The position numbers and the translations under genes are program-made. Shown one piece after another: positions 44,135 to 52,929 of a stretch of 64,000 nucleotides of DNA (position 1 is its first letter; the number at the start of each line of letters is the position of its first letter). This DNA comes from DASUAS01 sp963819475 (GTDB taxonomy: Bacteria > Actinomycetota > Acidimicrobiia > IMCC26256 > DASPTH01), in NCBI GenBank assembly GCA_963819475.1, contig CAWFWE010000002.1, positions 186,001 through 250,000 of the forward strand, given 5' to 3'. Under the pieces are notes generated by a model. That model saw only the letters and a program-made list of their open reading frames with translations. It was not told where the DNA came from and did not search any database.

Positions 44135-45087
44135 CCCGGCTCGGCGGCCCCGTCGCCGGTCGCGTCCGGGGTGGTCGCGTCCGGGGTCGCCGCGTCCGCG
44201 GTCGCCGCGTCCGGAGTCGCGGGGTCGGGCGCGTCGTCGGCGGTGGTGTCCGACTCCCCCAGGTACGCGTCGCGCACCTCCTGGTTGCGCTGGACGTCGG
44301 CCGGGGAGCCGGCGGCGAGCACCTGGCCCAGGTTGAGCACGACCACGCGGTCGCTCTGCTGCATGACGAAGCCCGCATTGTGCTCCACCAGCAGCACCGC
44401 GCAGCCGGCCTCGGCCCGGACCGCCTGGATCTCGCCGCCGAGACGGGCCACCTCGGTCTCGTCGAGCCCCGACGCCGGCTCGTCGAGCATGAGCACCAGC
44501 GGCGGGTCGGCCACCGCCCGGGCGAATTCCACCATGCGGGCCACGCCGATCGGCAGGGACCCGGCGAGCTCGTTCCGCACCGGCAGCAGCCCGCACCGGT
44601 CGAGCACCTCCTCGACCCGGGCCCGGCGGTCCCGTTCGCGCCGACGGCGGGTCGGCGAGTACAAGAGGTCGGCGACGAAGCCGCCGCCGCCGCCCCGCCA
44701 CTCCAGGGCCGCGAGCACGTTGTCCTCGACCGACAGCCAACCGAAGGTCTGCACCCGCTGGAACGTGCGCTTCAACCCGCGGCGGGCGCGTCCCGACGCC
44801 GACGCGTGGGTGATGTCGCGTCCCGCGAGCACCACCCGCCCCTCGTTCGGCGCGCGCACACCCGACACGACGTCGAACAACGTGGTCTTCCCCGCACCGT
44901 TGGGGCCGATGATGCCGAGCACCTCGCCCGCGTGCGCGTCGAGCGAGACCTGGTCGAGCGCGGTGATGCCGCCGAAGCGGACGCTGATGCCGTCGAGGCG
45001 CAGCTGCGGTTCGCCCTCGGTCGTGGGCGGGCCGTCGTGGTCGGTCGCGATCCGGGTGGTGGCGGTCGCGGTCGCTTCGTCGTGCAT
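44131..45087 (-). CDS. livG: Branched-chain-amino-acid-type ABC transporter, ATP-binding protein (LivG-like)
   Basis: 318 residues. Walker A GPNGAGKTT, Q-loop region LKRTFQRVQTFGWLSV, signature LPIGVARMVEFARA (a variant of LSYGxQ), Walker B VLMLDEPASGLD, switch LLVEHN. The last 34 residues are a repeated T-P-D-A-T/A type tail. ATG 45087 overlaps the preceding stop (TGATG). Partner of the fused permease. Confidence 0.92.
   Translation of the reverse strand: MHDEATATATTRIATDHDGPPTTEGEPQLRLDGISVRFGGITALDQVSLDAHAGEVLGIIGPNGAGKTTLFDVVSGVRAPNEGRVVLAGRDITHASASGRARRGLKRTFQRVQTFGWLSVEDNVLAALEWRGGGGGFVADLLYSPTRRRRERDRRARVEEVLDRCGLLPVRNELAGSLPIGVARMVEFARAVADPPLVLMLDEPASGLDETEVARLGGEIQAVRAEAGCAVLLVEHNAGFVMQQSDRVVVLNLGQVLAAGSPADVQRNQEVRDAYLGESDTTADDAPDPATPDAATADAATPDATTPDATGDGAAEPG
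44159..44218 (-). repeat. Four 15-bp tandem units in the LivG C-terminal tail
   Basis: Units at 44159, 44174, 44189 and 44204, each variants of GTCGCGTCCGGGGTC, encode TPDAT, TPDAT, TADAA and TPDAA pentapeptides at the end of the ATPase. A fifth diverged unit follows. Confidence 0.75.
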
Positions 45088-48044
45088 CAGGCGATCCCCA
45101 GGTAGGTGGAAGCCAGGAGCTCGGCGTCCGCCGCCTCGCGGGGGCCGGCCCACACCACGCGTCCGAGCTCCATGAACACCATCGTGTCGGCCAGTCCCAT
45201 CACCTCGTGGGCCTTCTCCGCCACCAGCAGGATGGCACAGCCGCGGTCGCGCAACTCCTGGAGCGCGCCGAGCACGGCCTGCGACGCCAGCGGAGAGAGC
45301 CCGAGGGTGGGCTCGTCGGCGATGAACACCGCTGGCGGCCGGGCCAGCGCCGGCGCCAGGCTCAGCATCTGCTGCTCGCCACCGGAGAGCAGGCCGGCGG
45401 GCTGGCCGAGCCGCTCCGCCAGCACTGGGAAGCGATCGGTGGCGGCCTTGCGCTCCGCCGGGTCGCGCAGCAGCACCTTCAGGTTCTCCTCGACCGTCAA
45501 CCCGGGAAAGATGCCGCGGGCCTCGGGCACGAGCAGCATGCCCGCCCGCGCCCGGTGCACCGCCGTCTCCGCGGTGACGTCGGTGCCGTCGAGCAGCACT
45601 CGCCCCGACGTCGGCTCGACGAGGCCGGCTGCCACCGCGCAGAGGGTCGACTTCCCGGCGCCGTTGGCGCCGAGGAGCGCGACGACCTCGCCGCGCCGGA
45701 CGCTCACCGACGCGCCGTGCAGCACTTCCACCGGGCCGTATCCGGCGACGATGTCGTCGAGCCAGAGCGTCGCATGCTCGGCCTCGGGGGCGGCCGCAGC
45801 AGCGACCTGGCCGTCGGTCTGCACGATGCCGAGCTGCCGGGCCCGGGAGGCGGCTGCCTCGTCGCTCTCCACCGCCCGCTCCGCCTCGTCGACCCGACCC
45901 TCGAGCGCGTCTACCGCGGCCTGCTCGTCACCGTGCAACTCGGCTTCGGCCGCGACGAGGTGGGCGCGGCGTGCCTTCTCGCGACGCTTCTCCGCTTTCT
46001 GGGTGCCGATGATGGCGAGGAGGCCGTCGGGGTTCTGGGCGAGGTTGATGGCGCCGAGCCCGAACAGCATGGTGGTGAAGTACGGCGACGTGATGAGGTC
46101 GTGCGGCCCGCCGGTGAGGAAGTCGTTGCCGATCCAGGTGAAAACCAGCTGCGAGCCGCCGCCGAACGCCAGCCCCGCGAGGAGCGCGCCGCCCGGCCGT
46201 CGGATCCCGAAGGTGACGGCCACCGCGATCCACACCAGGCCGATGACCGGCGGCGCGCTCAGGTTCGAGATGGTGCCGTCGTTCATGGCCAGCAGCGCGC
46301 CGCCCAGGCCGGCGATGCCGGCCGACAGGGCGAAGATCAGGATCTGGGGCCGCGCCGGGCGGATCCCGGTCGCCCGCGCCGCCACGTCGCTGCTGCGCAC
46401 CGCCAGCATCTCGCGGCCGGTGGGCGAACGCATGAGCGCGTGGATCATCAGCGCGCCGAGCCCGAAGATGATCAGGAAGAGCACGAAGCGCTGCTCCGAG
46501 TTCCCGAAGTCGTAGCGCGGGAGCAGCGGGAGGTCGAGCGTCGGCCAGCGCACGAACCACCCGTTGGAGCCGTGCGAGATGCCCTCCTGGGCGAAGATCA
46601 CGAGGTCGGCGGTGAACGCGAGCGCGAACGTGCCCAGCGCCAGCGCCACCGCCCCGAGGCGGCGCACCGGGAGCGAGACCACCGCGCCCGCGGCGGCGCC
46701 GACGAGCGCCGCGAGCACCACCGCCCAGAACCAGTTGAGCTGACCGTGCGACGCGACCAGCGGCACGTCGAGGCCCCAGTCGTAGTTGACCGCCCACCCG
46801 GCGGCGAAGCCCCCCGCGATCACGAACGTCGCCTGCGACAGGCTCACCATGCCGCCGATACCGGTGACCACCACGAACGACAGGAAGATGACCGCGAAGA
46901 CCATGCCCTTGGCGATGATCCCCTGCTCGTAGGCGTCGGCCTGGAGCGCGGGCACGTCGATCCACTGCATGGTGAACGCGACCAGGGCCAGGGTGGCGAG
47001 CACCCACGGGAGCCGTCGCCGCCACGCCGGGAGCCCGTCGCGGTGGTCGGGCGGTGGCTTCTCGTCGGCGACCGTGCCGCCGGCGCGCCCGCGGTCGCGC
47101 CCGACGAGGATCAGGATGATCAGCGTGAGGATGAACGGGATGGCGGCGCGGAAGCCGTCGAGGTTCTTCAGGAACCCCGGCAGGAAGTCGTCGCCGTACC
47201 CGGCCACCAGGTTCTGGATGACGCCGAGCGCGAGGCCGCCGGCGAAGGCGATGGGGATAGAGCGCAGGCCGCTGAGCGCGACCGCGGCGAGCGACCCGAA
47301 CACCACGAGGGTGAAGATGTTGTCGTTCAGCGGGAACAGCGGCCCGATGAGCACACCGCCCAGGCCGGCGAGCAGCATCGTCATCACCCACGCCACCTTC
47401 GACGACTGCGCCGTGCTCACGCCGCGCAGGGTCGCGAGGCTGCTGCGGTCGACGCTGGCGCGCATCTCGAGGCCGACGCGGGTGCGCCGGATCACGAACC
47501 AGAGCAGGAACGCCGCAGTGGCGGCGACGATGAACACGGCCAGCTGGTCGCTGTTGAGGTTGACGTTGGGCAACCCCGCCCATCCGAGGCGGAACACGTG
47601 GGGGGGTGCCGGGCCGACGCCCGGCACGGTGTTGCCGGTGGCCGAGAGCTGCGAGACCAGCGGCAGGTCGGTGCCGACCAGCCCGTTCCCCACCGCCTCC
47701 ACCAACCACTGGGCCATCGCCGGCAGCGCGACCAGGAGCCCGATGGTGCCGATGATGCGGGCGTAGATCGGCGCCTTGGCCAGGCTCCGCAGCAGCACCT
47801 TGTCGAGGAGCAGGCCGAGCAGCGGGGCGAAGATGAACACGGAGAGGATCAGCGCGGGCACGATCGGCATGTCGTTGCCGACGTGGAGCTGGTAATAGAC
47901 GTACGCGCACACGAACGCGACCGCGCCGTGCGAGAAGTTGAAGATCCCCGAGGTCTGGTAGGTCAGGACGATGCCCGACGCCATGATCGAGTAGATCGAG
48001 CCGGTCACCAGCCCCGAGATCACGAGGTTGAGGAACTTGTCCAC
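45087..48044 (-). CDS. Fused LivH-LivM permease and LivF ATPase (ABC importer)
   Basis: 985 residues, GTG start. Residues 1 to about 315 are a LivH-type permease (SIYSIMASGIVLTYQTSGIFNFSHGAVA, AVALSGLRSIPIAFAGGLALGV); about 340-670 a LivM-type permease (VVTGIGGMVSLSQATFVIAGGFAAG, AGIAGLGGALLAMNDG); about 670-745 an Ala/Glu-rich hydrophilic linker; about 745-985 a LivF-type ATPase with Walker A GANGAGKST (792-800), signature LSGGEQQ (886-892) and Walker B FIADEP (Asp910, Glu911). A whole permease dimer and one ATPase in one chain. Confidence 0.93.
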   Translation of the reverse strand: MDKFLNLVISGLVTGSIYSIMASGIVLTYQTSGIFNFSHGAVAFVCAYVYYQLHVGNDMPIVPALILSVFIFAPLLGLLLDKVLLRSLAKAPIYARIIGTIGLLVALPAMAQWLVEAVGNGLVGTDLPLVSQLSATGNTVPGVGPAPPHVFRLGWAGLPNVNLNSDQLAVFIVAATAAFLLWFVIRRTRVGLEMRASVDRSSLATLRGVSTAQSSKVAWVMTMLLAGLGGVLIGPLFPLNDNIFTLVVFGSLAAVALSGLRSIPIAFAGGLALGVIQNLVAGYGDDFLPGFLKNLDGFRAAIPFILTLIILILVGRDRGRAGGTVADEKPPPDHRDGLPAWRRRLPWVLATLALVAFTMQWIDVPALQADAYEQGIIAKGMVFAVIFLSFVVVTGIGGMVSLSQATFVIAGGFAAGWAVNYDWGLDVPLVASHGQLNWFWAVVLAALVGAAAGAVVSLPVRRLGAVALALGTFALAFTADLVIFAQEGISHGSNGWFVRWPTLDLPLLPRYDFGNSEQRFVLFLIIFGLGALMIHALMRSPTGREMLAVRSSDVAARATGIRPARPQILIFALSAGIAGLGGALLAMNDGTISNLSAPPVIGLVWIAVAVTFGIRRPGGALLAGLAFGGGSQLVFTWIGNDFLTGGPHDLITSPYFTTMLFGLGAINLAQNPDGLLAIIGTQKAEKRREKARRAHLVAAEAELHGDEQAAVDALEGRVDEAERAVESDEAAASRARQLGIVQTDGQVAAAAAPEAEHATLWLDDIVAGYGPVEVLHGASVSVRRGEVVALLGANGAGKSTLCAVAAGLVEPTSGRVLLDGTDVTAETAVHRARAGMLLVPEARGIFPGLTVEENLKVLLRDPAERKAATDRFPVLAERLGQPAGLLSGGEQQMLSLAPALARPPAVFIADEPTLGLSPLASQAVLGALQELRDRGCAILLVAEKAHEVMGLADTMVFMELGRVVWAGPREAADAELLASTYLGIA

Positions 48045-48077
48045 CGGTCAGCCGGCTCCTTCGTCGTTCGACCTCAC

Positions 48078-48139
48078 CGAACGAGCGGAGCCGGCCAGCT
48101 CACGGCTGACCGGCTCCGTCGCGTCCAAGGTCTCGTTCG
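48078..48139 (-). promoter_or_regulatory. Nested hairpins between binding-protein and permease genes
   Basis: In the minus-strand RNA a 13-bp stem, GGAGCCGGUCAGC / GCUGGCCGGCUCC with a CGUGA loop (48087-48117), sits inside an outer CGAACGAG / CUCGUUCG stem (48132-48139 with 48078-48085). The downstream AGGAGCCGG (48052-48060), which holds the ribosome site of the fused permease, can pair with the same CCGGCUCC strand. Confidence 0.6.
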
Positions 48140-48142
48140 TTC

Positions 48143-49420
48143 TCAGCCCGTCGGCGCGGGGATCGTCTTCTTCGGCTTGGTCCCGGCGCCGAAGACGTAC
48201 GCCGGGTAGCACCCGTACTTCACCACGACCTGGAACGCCGCCCCGTCGCTCTTGGCCAGCTGCGCGCAGGAGGTGCCCAGCGTGTACGCCGCGGGGTACG
48301 TCGTCGGGCCGATGACGTCCTTGATCTGGTAGGTCATCTTGGCCGCGGCCTTCTGGATGGCGGCAGTGGTCGGGTTCTTGCCCGCCGCCTTGAGCGCCTG
48401 GATGAACATGTCGGCCGCGAAGTAGCCGGCGAGGGTGCCCAGGCTGAGTGCCGCGTTCGGGTCCTGCTTGTGGATCGAGTCGATGACCTTCTGCACGTTC
48501 GGCGTGGTCGGAGCCGCTTCCGGAGTGGCCCACTGGGTGTACACCGAGAGCGTCTCGGCCGCCTTCACGATCCGGGGGTCGTAGGTGGTCGGGTTCACGA
48601 TGACGCCCTGGAAGCCGGCCTGGCGGAGGCCCTTGGCCAGGCCCTGGACGTCGCTGAACGACGCCACCAGGTAGGCGATGTCGGGCGGGTTGCCGCCGTT
48701 CGAGGTCATGATCGCCTGCACGTACGGCGTGTAGTCGGTGGTGGGCGTGGTGATGGAGAAAGCGCCCTTCGCGTAGGTCACCTTGTAGCCCTGGGTCTGG
48801 AAGGTCTTCTTCGCCTGGTTCACGCCGCTCTTGGCCGACGCGTCGTCGCTGCCGATGATGGCGATGGTCTTGCCCTTGCCGCCGGTGGCGGTGCCCTCGT
48901 CCTTGAACTGCTGGCTGAGCATCTCGGGCAACGAGGCGGAACCGGGCGCGCTCTTGGGGAAGGGCGCCACCAGTGATCCGGTGATGCCGAAGTACCACGG
49001 CGTGTCCCAGCCGAGCGGGGTGATGTTCCACGAGAACGTCGGGACCTGCTGCTGCTGGAGGAACTGCGCCGGCGGCGTCGACGTCAGCGCGGGCACGATC
49101 GCCGCCACGCCCTCCTGTTGCACCAGGCGCTGTGCCTCGGCCAGCGCGGCCGCGGTGTTGGCCTGTGGGTACGTCTGCCCCTCGACGTAGGTGATCTTGC
49201 GGCCGTTCACGCCGCCCTTCGCGTTCTCGTCCGCGAACCGGGCCTTGGCGCCGACGTCGCTGCCCGCGAACTGGGTCTCGATCAGCCCGCCGACCTTGAT
49301 CTCGTCGCTGCCGATGCTGGCGGCGCTGCCGACCCGCGCGGTCGCGGCGCCGGTCGCCACCATCATGGAACCGACCAGTGCCGCGCAGGCCGCGACGGCC
49401 ACGAAGATCCGACTTCTCAT
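48143..49420 (-). CDS. ABC transporter substrate-binding protein (LivK-like)
   Basis: 425 residues with a Sec signal peptide (RSRIFVAVAACAALVGSMMVATGAATA); a VAAC lipobox would be too close to the N-terminus to be convincing. Two-lobe periplasmic type-I fold: IKVGGLIETQFAGSDVGAKARFADENAKGGVNGRKITYVEG, AIIGSDDASAKSGVNQAKKTFQTQGYKVTY, and a final C-terminal helix region. Likely binds a small organic acid or amino-acid-like solute rather than a sugar. Confidence 0.9.
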   Translation of the reverse strand: MRSRIFVAVAACAALVGSMMVATGAATARVGSAASIGSDEIKVGGLIETQFAGSDVGAKARFADENAKGGVNGRKITYVEGQTYPQANTAAALAEAQRLVQQEGVAAIVPALTSTPPAQFLQQQQVPTFSWNITPLGWDTPWYFGITGSLVAPFPKSAPGSASLPEMLSQQFKDEGTATGGKGKTIAIIGSDDASAKSGVNQAKKTFQTQGYKVTYAKGAFSITTPTTDYTPYVQAIMTSNGGNPPDIAYLVASFSDVQGLAKGLRQAGFQGVIVNPTTYDPRIVKAAETLSVYTQWATPEAAPTTPNVQKVIDSIHKQDPNAALSLGTLAGYFAADMFIQALKAAGKNPTTAAIQKAAAKMTYQIKDVIGPTTYPAAYTLGTSCAQLAKSDGAAFQVVVKYGCYPAYVFGAGTKPKKTIPAPTG

Positions 49421-49486
49421 TCCGTGTCCCCCCTTGTGTCCACCGCGCTGGAGCGCCGCGTGAGCGGCAACCTAGTGCGGTCGTAT

Positions 49487-49498
49487 CTTGTATACAAG
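49487..49498 (-). promoter_or_regulatory. GTATAC promoter site A (upstream of the ABC importer)
   Basis: A perfect 12-bp palindrome CTTGTATACAAG, 67 bases upstream of the binding-protein ATG. On the minus strand it reads GTATACAAGATACGA and matches the other GTATAC sites at 51624, 56097 and 63463. Confidence 0.6.
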
Positions 49499-49515
49499 TA
49501 CCCCTACGACGTGGT

Positions 49516-50796
49516 TCACGCGGTCGACTGCTCCTGCAGCACGCCGATGTCGATCCCGGTCGAGTGCGCGTGGCGACCGCCGTCGAGCGAGCGGATGCTC
49601 ACGTCGTGATCGGGTGACTCGGCACGGAGCGCCGCCACCGTCGACTGCTCGCGCCGGCGCGTCGTGAACGGGTCGAACGAGTACCAGCGCATCGCGTTCT
49701 CGTGCGTGATCTTGGCGACGTCGTCGGGTGCGGCGTCGGCGAGCACTGCTCCCAGCTCCTCCGGCGCGTGCGGCCAGGCCGAGTCCGCGTGCGGGTAGTC
49801 GAGCTCCCAGGACACGTTGTCGATGCCGATCCGGTCGCGCAGTTGCACGCCGACGGGGTCGTCGATGAAGCAGGTGAGGAAGTGCTCGCGGAAGATCTCG
49901 CTCGGGAGCTTCGAGCCGAAGTCCTGGCCGGTCCAGAGGTGGTGGAGGTCGTAGGTGCGGTCGATGCGTTCGAGGAAGTACGGGATCCAGCCGGTCCCGC
50001 CCTCCGACAGGGCGAACCGGATGCCGGGGAACTTGCCGGGGATCTTCGACCACATGATGTCGGCCGCGCACTGGCACACGACCATGGGCTGCAGCGTCAT
50101 CATCACGTCGACGGGCGCGTCGGCCGAGGTCTGCACGAGCTTGCCGCCCGAGCCCAGGTGGATCGACACCACGGTCCCGGTGTCGGTGACCGCGGCCCAG
50201 AACGGGTCCCAGGCGTCGGAGTGGAAGCTCGGGTAGTCGAGTAGCGCGGGGTTCTCGGTGAACGTCACCGAGTGGCAGCCCTTCGCGGCCGTCCGCCGGA
50301 CCTCGTCCGCGGCCAGCTCCGGGTCCCAGAGCACGGGCAGCGCCATCGGGAGGAAGCGGTCGGGGTAGGCACCGCACCACTCGTCGATGTGCCAGTCGTT
50401 GTACGCCTGGACGACGGCGAGCGCGAGGTCCTTGTCGTCGACCGCGGCGAAGAGGCGGCCGGCGAAGCCCGGGAAGGACGGGAAGTTGAGCGACGCCAGC
50501 ACACCGCCGGCGTTCATGTCCTTCACCCGCTCGTGCACGTCCCAGCACCCGCGGCGCATCTCGTCGTACGCCATCGGCTCGATGCCGTACTCCTCGCGCG
50601 GCCGGCCGGCGACCGCGTTGAGGCCCATGTACGGCACGGCCTCGCCCTCGAACATCCAGACGTCGTCACCGATGTCGGTGTGCACGATCTTCGGGGCCCG
50701 GTCGCGGTACGGCGCGGGGATGTGGGCATCGAACAGCGTCGGCGGTTCCACGAGGTGGTCGTCGACGCTCACCAGGATGAGCGCGTCGGTGTCCAT
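49516..50796 (-). CDS. Amidohydrolase family protein (Amidohydro_2 type)
   Basis: 426 residues: VSVDDHLVEPPTLFDAHIP is the hallmark N-terminus of one mycobacterial-type branch; VSIHLGSGG, ALSEGGTGWIPYFLERIDR, and WELDYPHADSAWP carry the later metal and catalytic residues. Second gene of the operon after the SDR at 50822 (25-bp gap). Placed upstream of the ABC importer and probably acts on the imported compound or its CoA-derived product. Confidence 0.88.
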   Translation of the reverse strand: MDTDALILVSVDDHLVEPPTLFDAHIPAPYRDRAPKIVHTDIGDDVWMFEGEAVPYMGLNAVAGRPREEYGIEPMAYDEMRRGCWDVHERVKDMNAGGVLASLNFPSFPGFAGRLFAAVDDKDLALAVVQAYNDWHIDEWCGAYPDRFLPMALPVLWDPELAADEVRRTAAKGCHSVTFTENPALLDYPSFHSDAWDPFWAAVTDTGTVVSIHLGSGGKLVQTSADAPVDVMMTLQPMVVCQCAADIMWSKIPGKFPGIRFALSEGGTGWIPYFLERIDRTYDLHHLWTGQDFGSKLPSEIFREHFLTCFIDDPVGVQLRDRIGIDNVSWELDYPHADSAWPHAPEELGAVLADAAPDDVAKITHENAMRWYSFDPFTTRRREQSTVAALRAESPDHDVSIRSLDGGRHAHSTGIDIGVLQEQSTA

Positions 50797-50821
50797 GGCG
50801 GATCCTTCCTCGCGTGGTCAG

Positions 50822-51574
50822 TCAGATGCGGACGACCTGGCCGCCGTCGACCGCGATGGTCTTGCCGGTGAGCCAGGCGGACTCCTCGGACAGTAGGAAC
50901 GCCATGGTGCCGCCGAGGTCCTCGGGCGTGCCCAGGCGCTTGATCGCCATCTGCGCGAGCAAGCCCGCCTGGTACTCCTCGGGGACCATCTCGCGCGTGG
51001 CGTCGGTGAGCACGGGTCCGGGCGCGATCGCGTTCACGCGGATGTTCATCGGCGCGAGCTCCACCGCGAGGCACGCGGTGAGGCTGTTGACCGCGGCCTT
51101 GGCCACCGAGTAGTAGCCGACCGCCATCCAGGCCGCGGTCGACGACTGGTTCACGATCGCGCCGCCGCCCCGGTCGGCCATCGACCGGTAGCACGCGCGC
51201 GTGCAGCGAAGGGCGCCGTTGAGGTTCACGTTCATGAAGTGCTGGTAGTACGCGAACTCGACCTCGAGGAGCGTCTCGTTGCGCATCCCGCCGTAGATCG
51301 CGGCGTTGTTCACGAGGTAGTCGATCCCGCCGAACGCGTCGACCGTCGCCTGCGCCATCGCGGCCGGGCTCTCGTCGTCGCCGATGTCGAGCGCGGTGGC
51401 GAGCGCCTCGCCGCCCTCGTCGTTGATCTCCTTGGCCACGCGTTCGGCGCCGGCCTGGTTGAGGTCGGCCACGACCACTCGGGCGCCCTCGGCTGCGAGC
51501 CGCTTGGCGTAGCCCTCGCCGATGCCACCACCCGAGCCGGTGACGACCGCGACCTTGTCCTCGAAGCGTCCCAT
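50822..51574 (-). CDS. SDR family oxidoreductase
   Basis: 250 residues from ATG 51574 (GTG 51580 is also possible). VTGSGGGIG (11-19), NNAA (89-92), Ser145, Tyr155 and Lys159 (YSVAK). C-terminal TGKTIAVDGGQVVRI is a classical 3-hydroxyacyl/FabG-type end. First gene of the operon under GTATAC promoter B. Confidence 0.9.
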   Translation of the reverse strand: MGRFEDKVAVVTGSGGGIGEGYAKRLAAEGARVVVADLNQAGAERVAKEINDEGGEALATALDIGDDESPAAMAQATVDAFGGIDYLVNNAAIYGGMRNETLLEVEFAYYQHFMNVNLNGALRCTRACYRSMADRGGGAIVNQSSTAAWMAVGYYSVAKAAVNSLTACLAVELAPMNIRVNAIAPGPVLTDATREMVPEEYQAGLLAQMAIKRLGTPEDLGGTMAFLLSEESAWLTGKTIAVDGGQVVRI

Positions 51575-51614
51575 CCACACCCCCGGGTCGCCGGCCGCCG
51601 CACCGGGGCCCGCG

Positions 51615-51650
51615 TTTGGATAACGTATACGGGCGGCGTCGGCCCCGCAA
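51615..51650 (-). promoter_or_regulatory. GTATAC promoter B: TTGCGG-N17-TACGTT
   Basis: On the minus strand: -35 TTGCGG (51645-51650), 17-bp spacer, -10 TACGTT (51622-51627) then ATCCAAA, overlapping the palindrome CGTATACG (51624-51631). A transcript would start near 51615, about 40 bases before the SDR ATG. Promoter D at 63453-63488 has the same boxes and spacing. Confidence 0.65.
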
Positions 51651-51688
51651 CGGTGCGGGACGCCGGCGTCGCCGGGCGAATCGTCCGG

Positions 51689-52929
51689 TCAGCGGACCGG
51701 CCGGTCGCCGATCACGCCGTCGGCCGCCAGCGCCGCGAGCTGCTCGCCGTCGACCCCCAGCTCCCCCAGCACCTCGGCGTTGTGCTGGCCGAGCAGCGGC
51801 GCGGCGCGCTCGGTGCCAGGGCGCGTCCCGCACGTCCCACCGTGCGGGGAAGCCGGGGATGCGCACCTCCCCCGCCACCGGGTGGACGACCGGCTCGTAG
51901 AAGCCGCGCGCCGCGTGCTGCTCGTTCTCGACGACGACGCGCGGGTTCACCACCGGTGCCACCGGCACGCCGGCGGCGCACAGTCGCGCCACGAGCTCCT
52001 CGCGGTCGGCGGTCGCGAACGCGGTCGCGAGCTCCTGGTCGATGGCGTCGTGCGCGGCCCGGCGGCCGGCCGCGTCGGCGAACCCGGGATCGCGCGCCCA
52101 CTCCGGGTCACCGAGCACGCCGCGCAGGGCGGACCACTGCTCGTCGGTCTGCACCGCGAGCGCGAGCCAGCGGTCGCCGTCGCCGACGCGGTAGACGTTC
52201 TGGGGCGCGGCGAAGCGGCTGCGGTTGCCCTCACGGCCCAGCAGCTCGCCGGTCGTTCGGTACACCGCGACCTGTTCCGCCGCGACGTTCAGGGCCGACT
52301 CCACCAAGGGCGCCTCGACCACCATGCCCTTGCCGGTTCGCTCTCGGTGCTCGAGCGCGGTCAACAGCGCGAACACCGCGTGCAGGCCACCCAGCGGGTC
52401 GCACGGGCCGCGGGGCACGATCGGCGCCCCTTCCTCGTGCCCGGTGACCCAGGCCAACCCGGTGACCTGCTCCATCGTCTGGGCGAACCCGGGCCGGTCG
52501 CGCCACGCGCCGTCGAGCCCCCACGCGGGCATGCGCAGGACGACCAGACCGGGATTGGCGCGCCACAGGTCGTCGTCGAGGAGCCCGAAGCGCTCGACGA
52601 CGCGTGGCGTGTAGTTCTCGATCAGGACGTCGCACGTGGCCAACAGCCGGCGCGCCAGCGCGAGGCCCTCGGGCTGCGTGAAGTCGAGGGTCACGTCGCG
52701 CTTGTTGGTGTTCGCGCCGTGGAACAGCGGTGCGAGCTCCCACGGTCGGTCGCCCACCGACGAGTACGCGGTGCCCATGCGGGTGCCGTCCGGGCGCTGC
52801 ACCGACTCGACCTTCACCACGTCGGCGCCCAGGAAGCCGAGGATCTGCGCCGCGTACGGACCGGCCCAGTACGACGTGAAGTCGAACACCCGCAGGCCGG
52901 CGAGCGGCCGGGCGGCGTCGCCGTCGTGT
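51689..52929 (-). CDS. CaiB/BaiF CoA-transferase, second domain (frameshifted)
   Basis: This half holds RPLAGLRVFDFTSYWAGPYAAQILGFLGADVVKVES (domain start), FHGANTNKRDVTLDFTQPEGLALARRLLATCDVLIENYTPRV with the catalytic Asp region, and MPAWGLDGAWRDRPGFAQTMEQ. Its end changes frame at about 51811 to ERAAPLLGQHNAEVLGELG and stop at 51689. No plausible start codon lies just before the domain, so it most likely continues from the first domain (52930-54061) as one tandem protein, with a frame change at about 52905-52940. The two shifts cancel; the whole is 790 residues. Confidence 0.78.

Noticed and set aside
48087..48117. Intrinsic transcription terminator after the binding-protein gene.
   Set aside because: The stem is strong but no U-run follows and the downstream genes belong to the same transporter, so it is better read as an intercistronic element.
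45207..48209. A 1000-codon plus-strand frame opposite the ABC importer.
   Set aside because: It is antisense to a clearly conserved permease/ATPase gene and has repetitive His/Glu/Arg/Gly composition with no domain.
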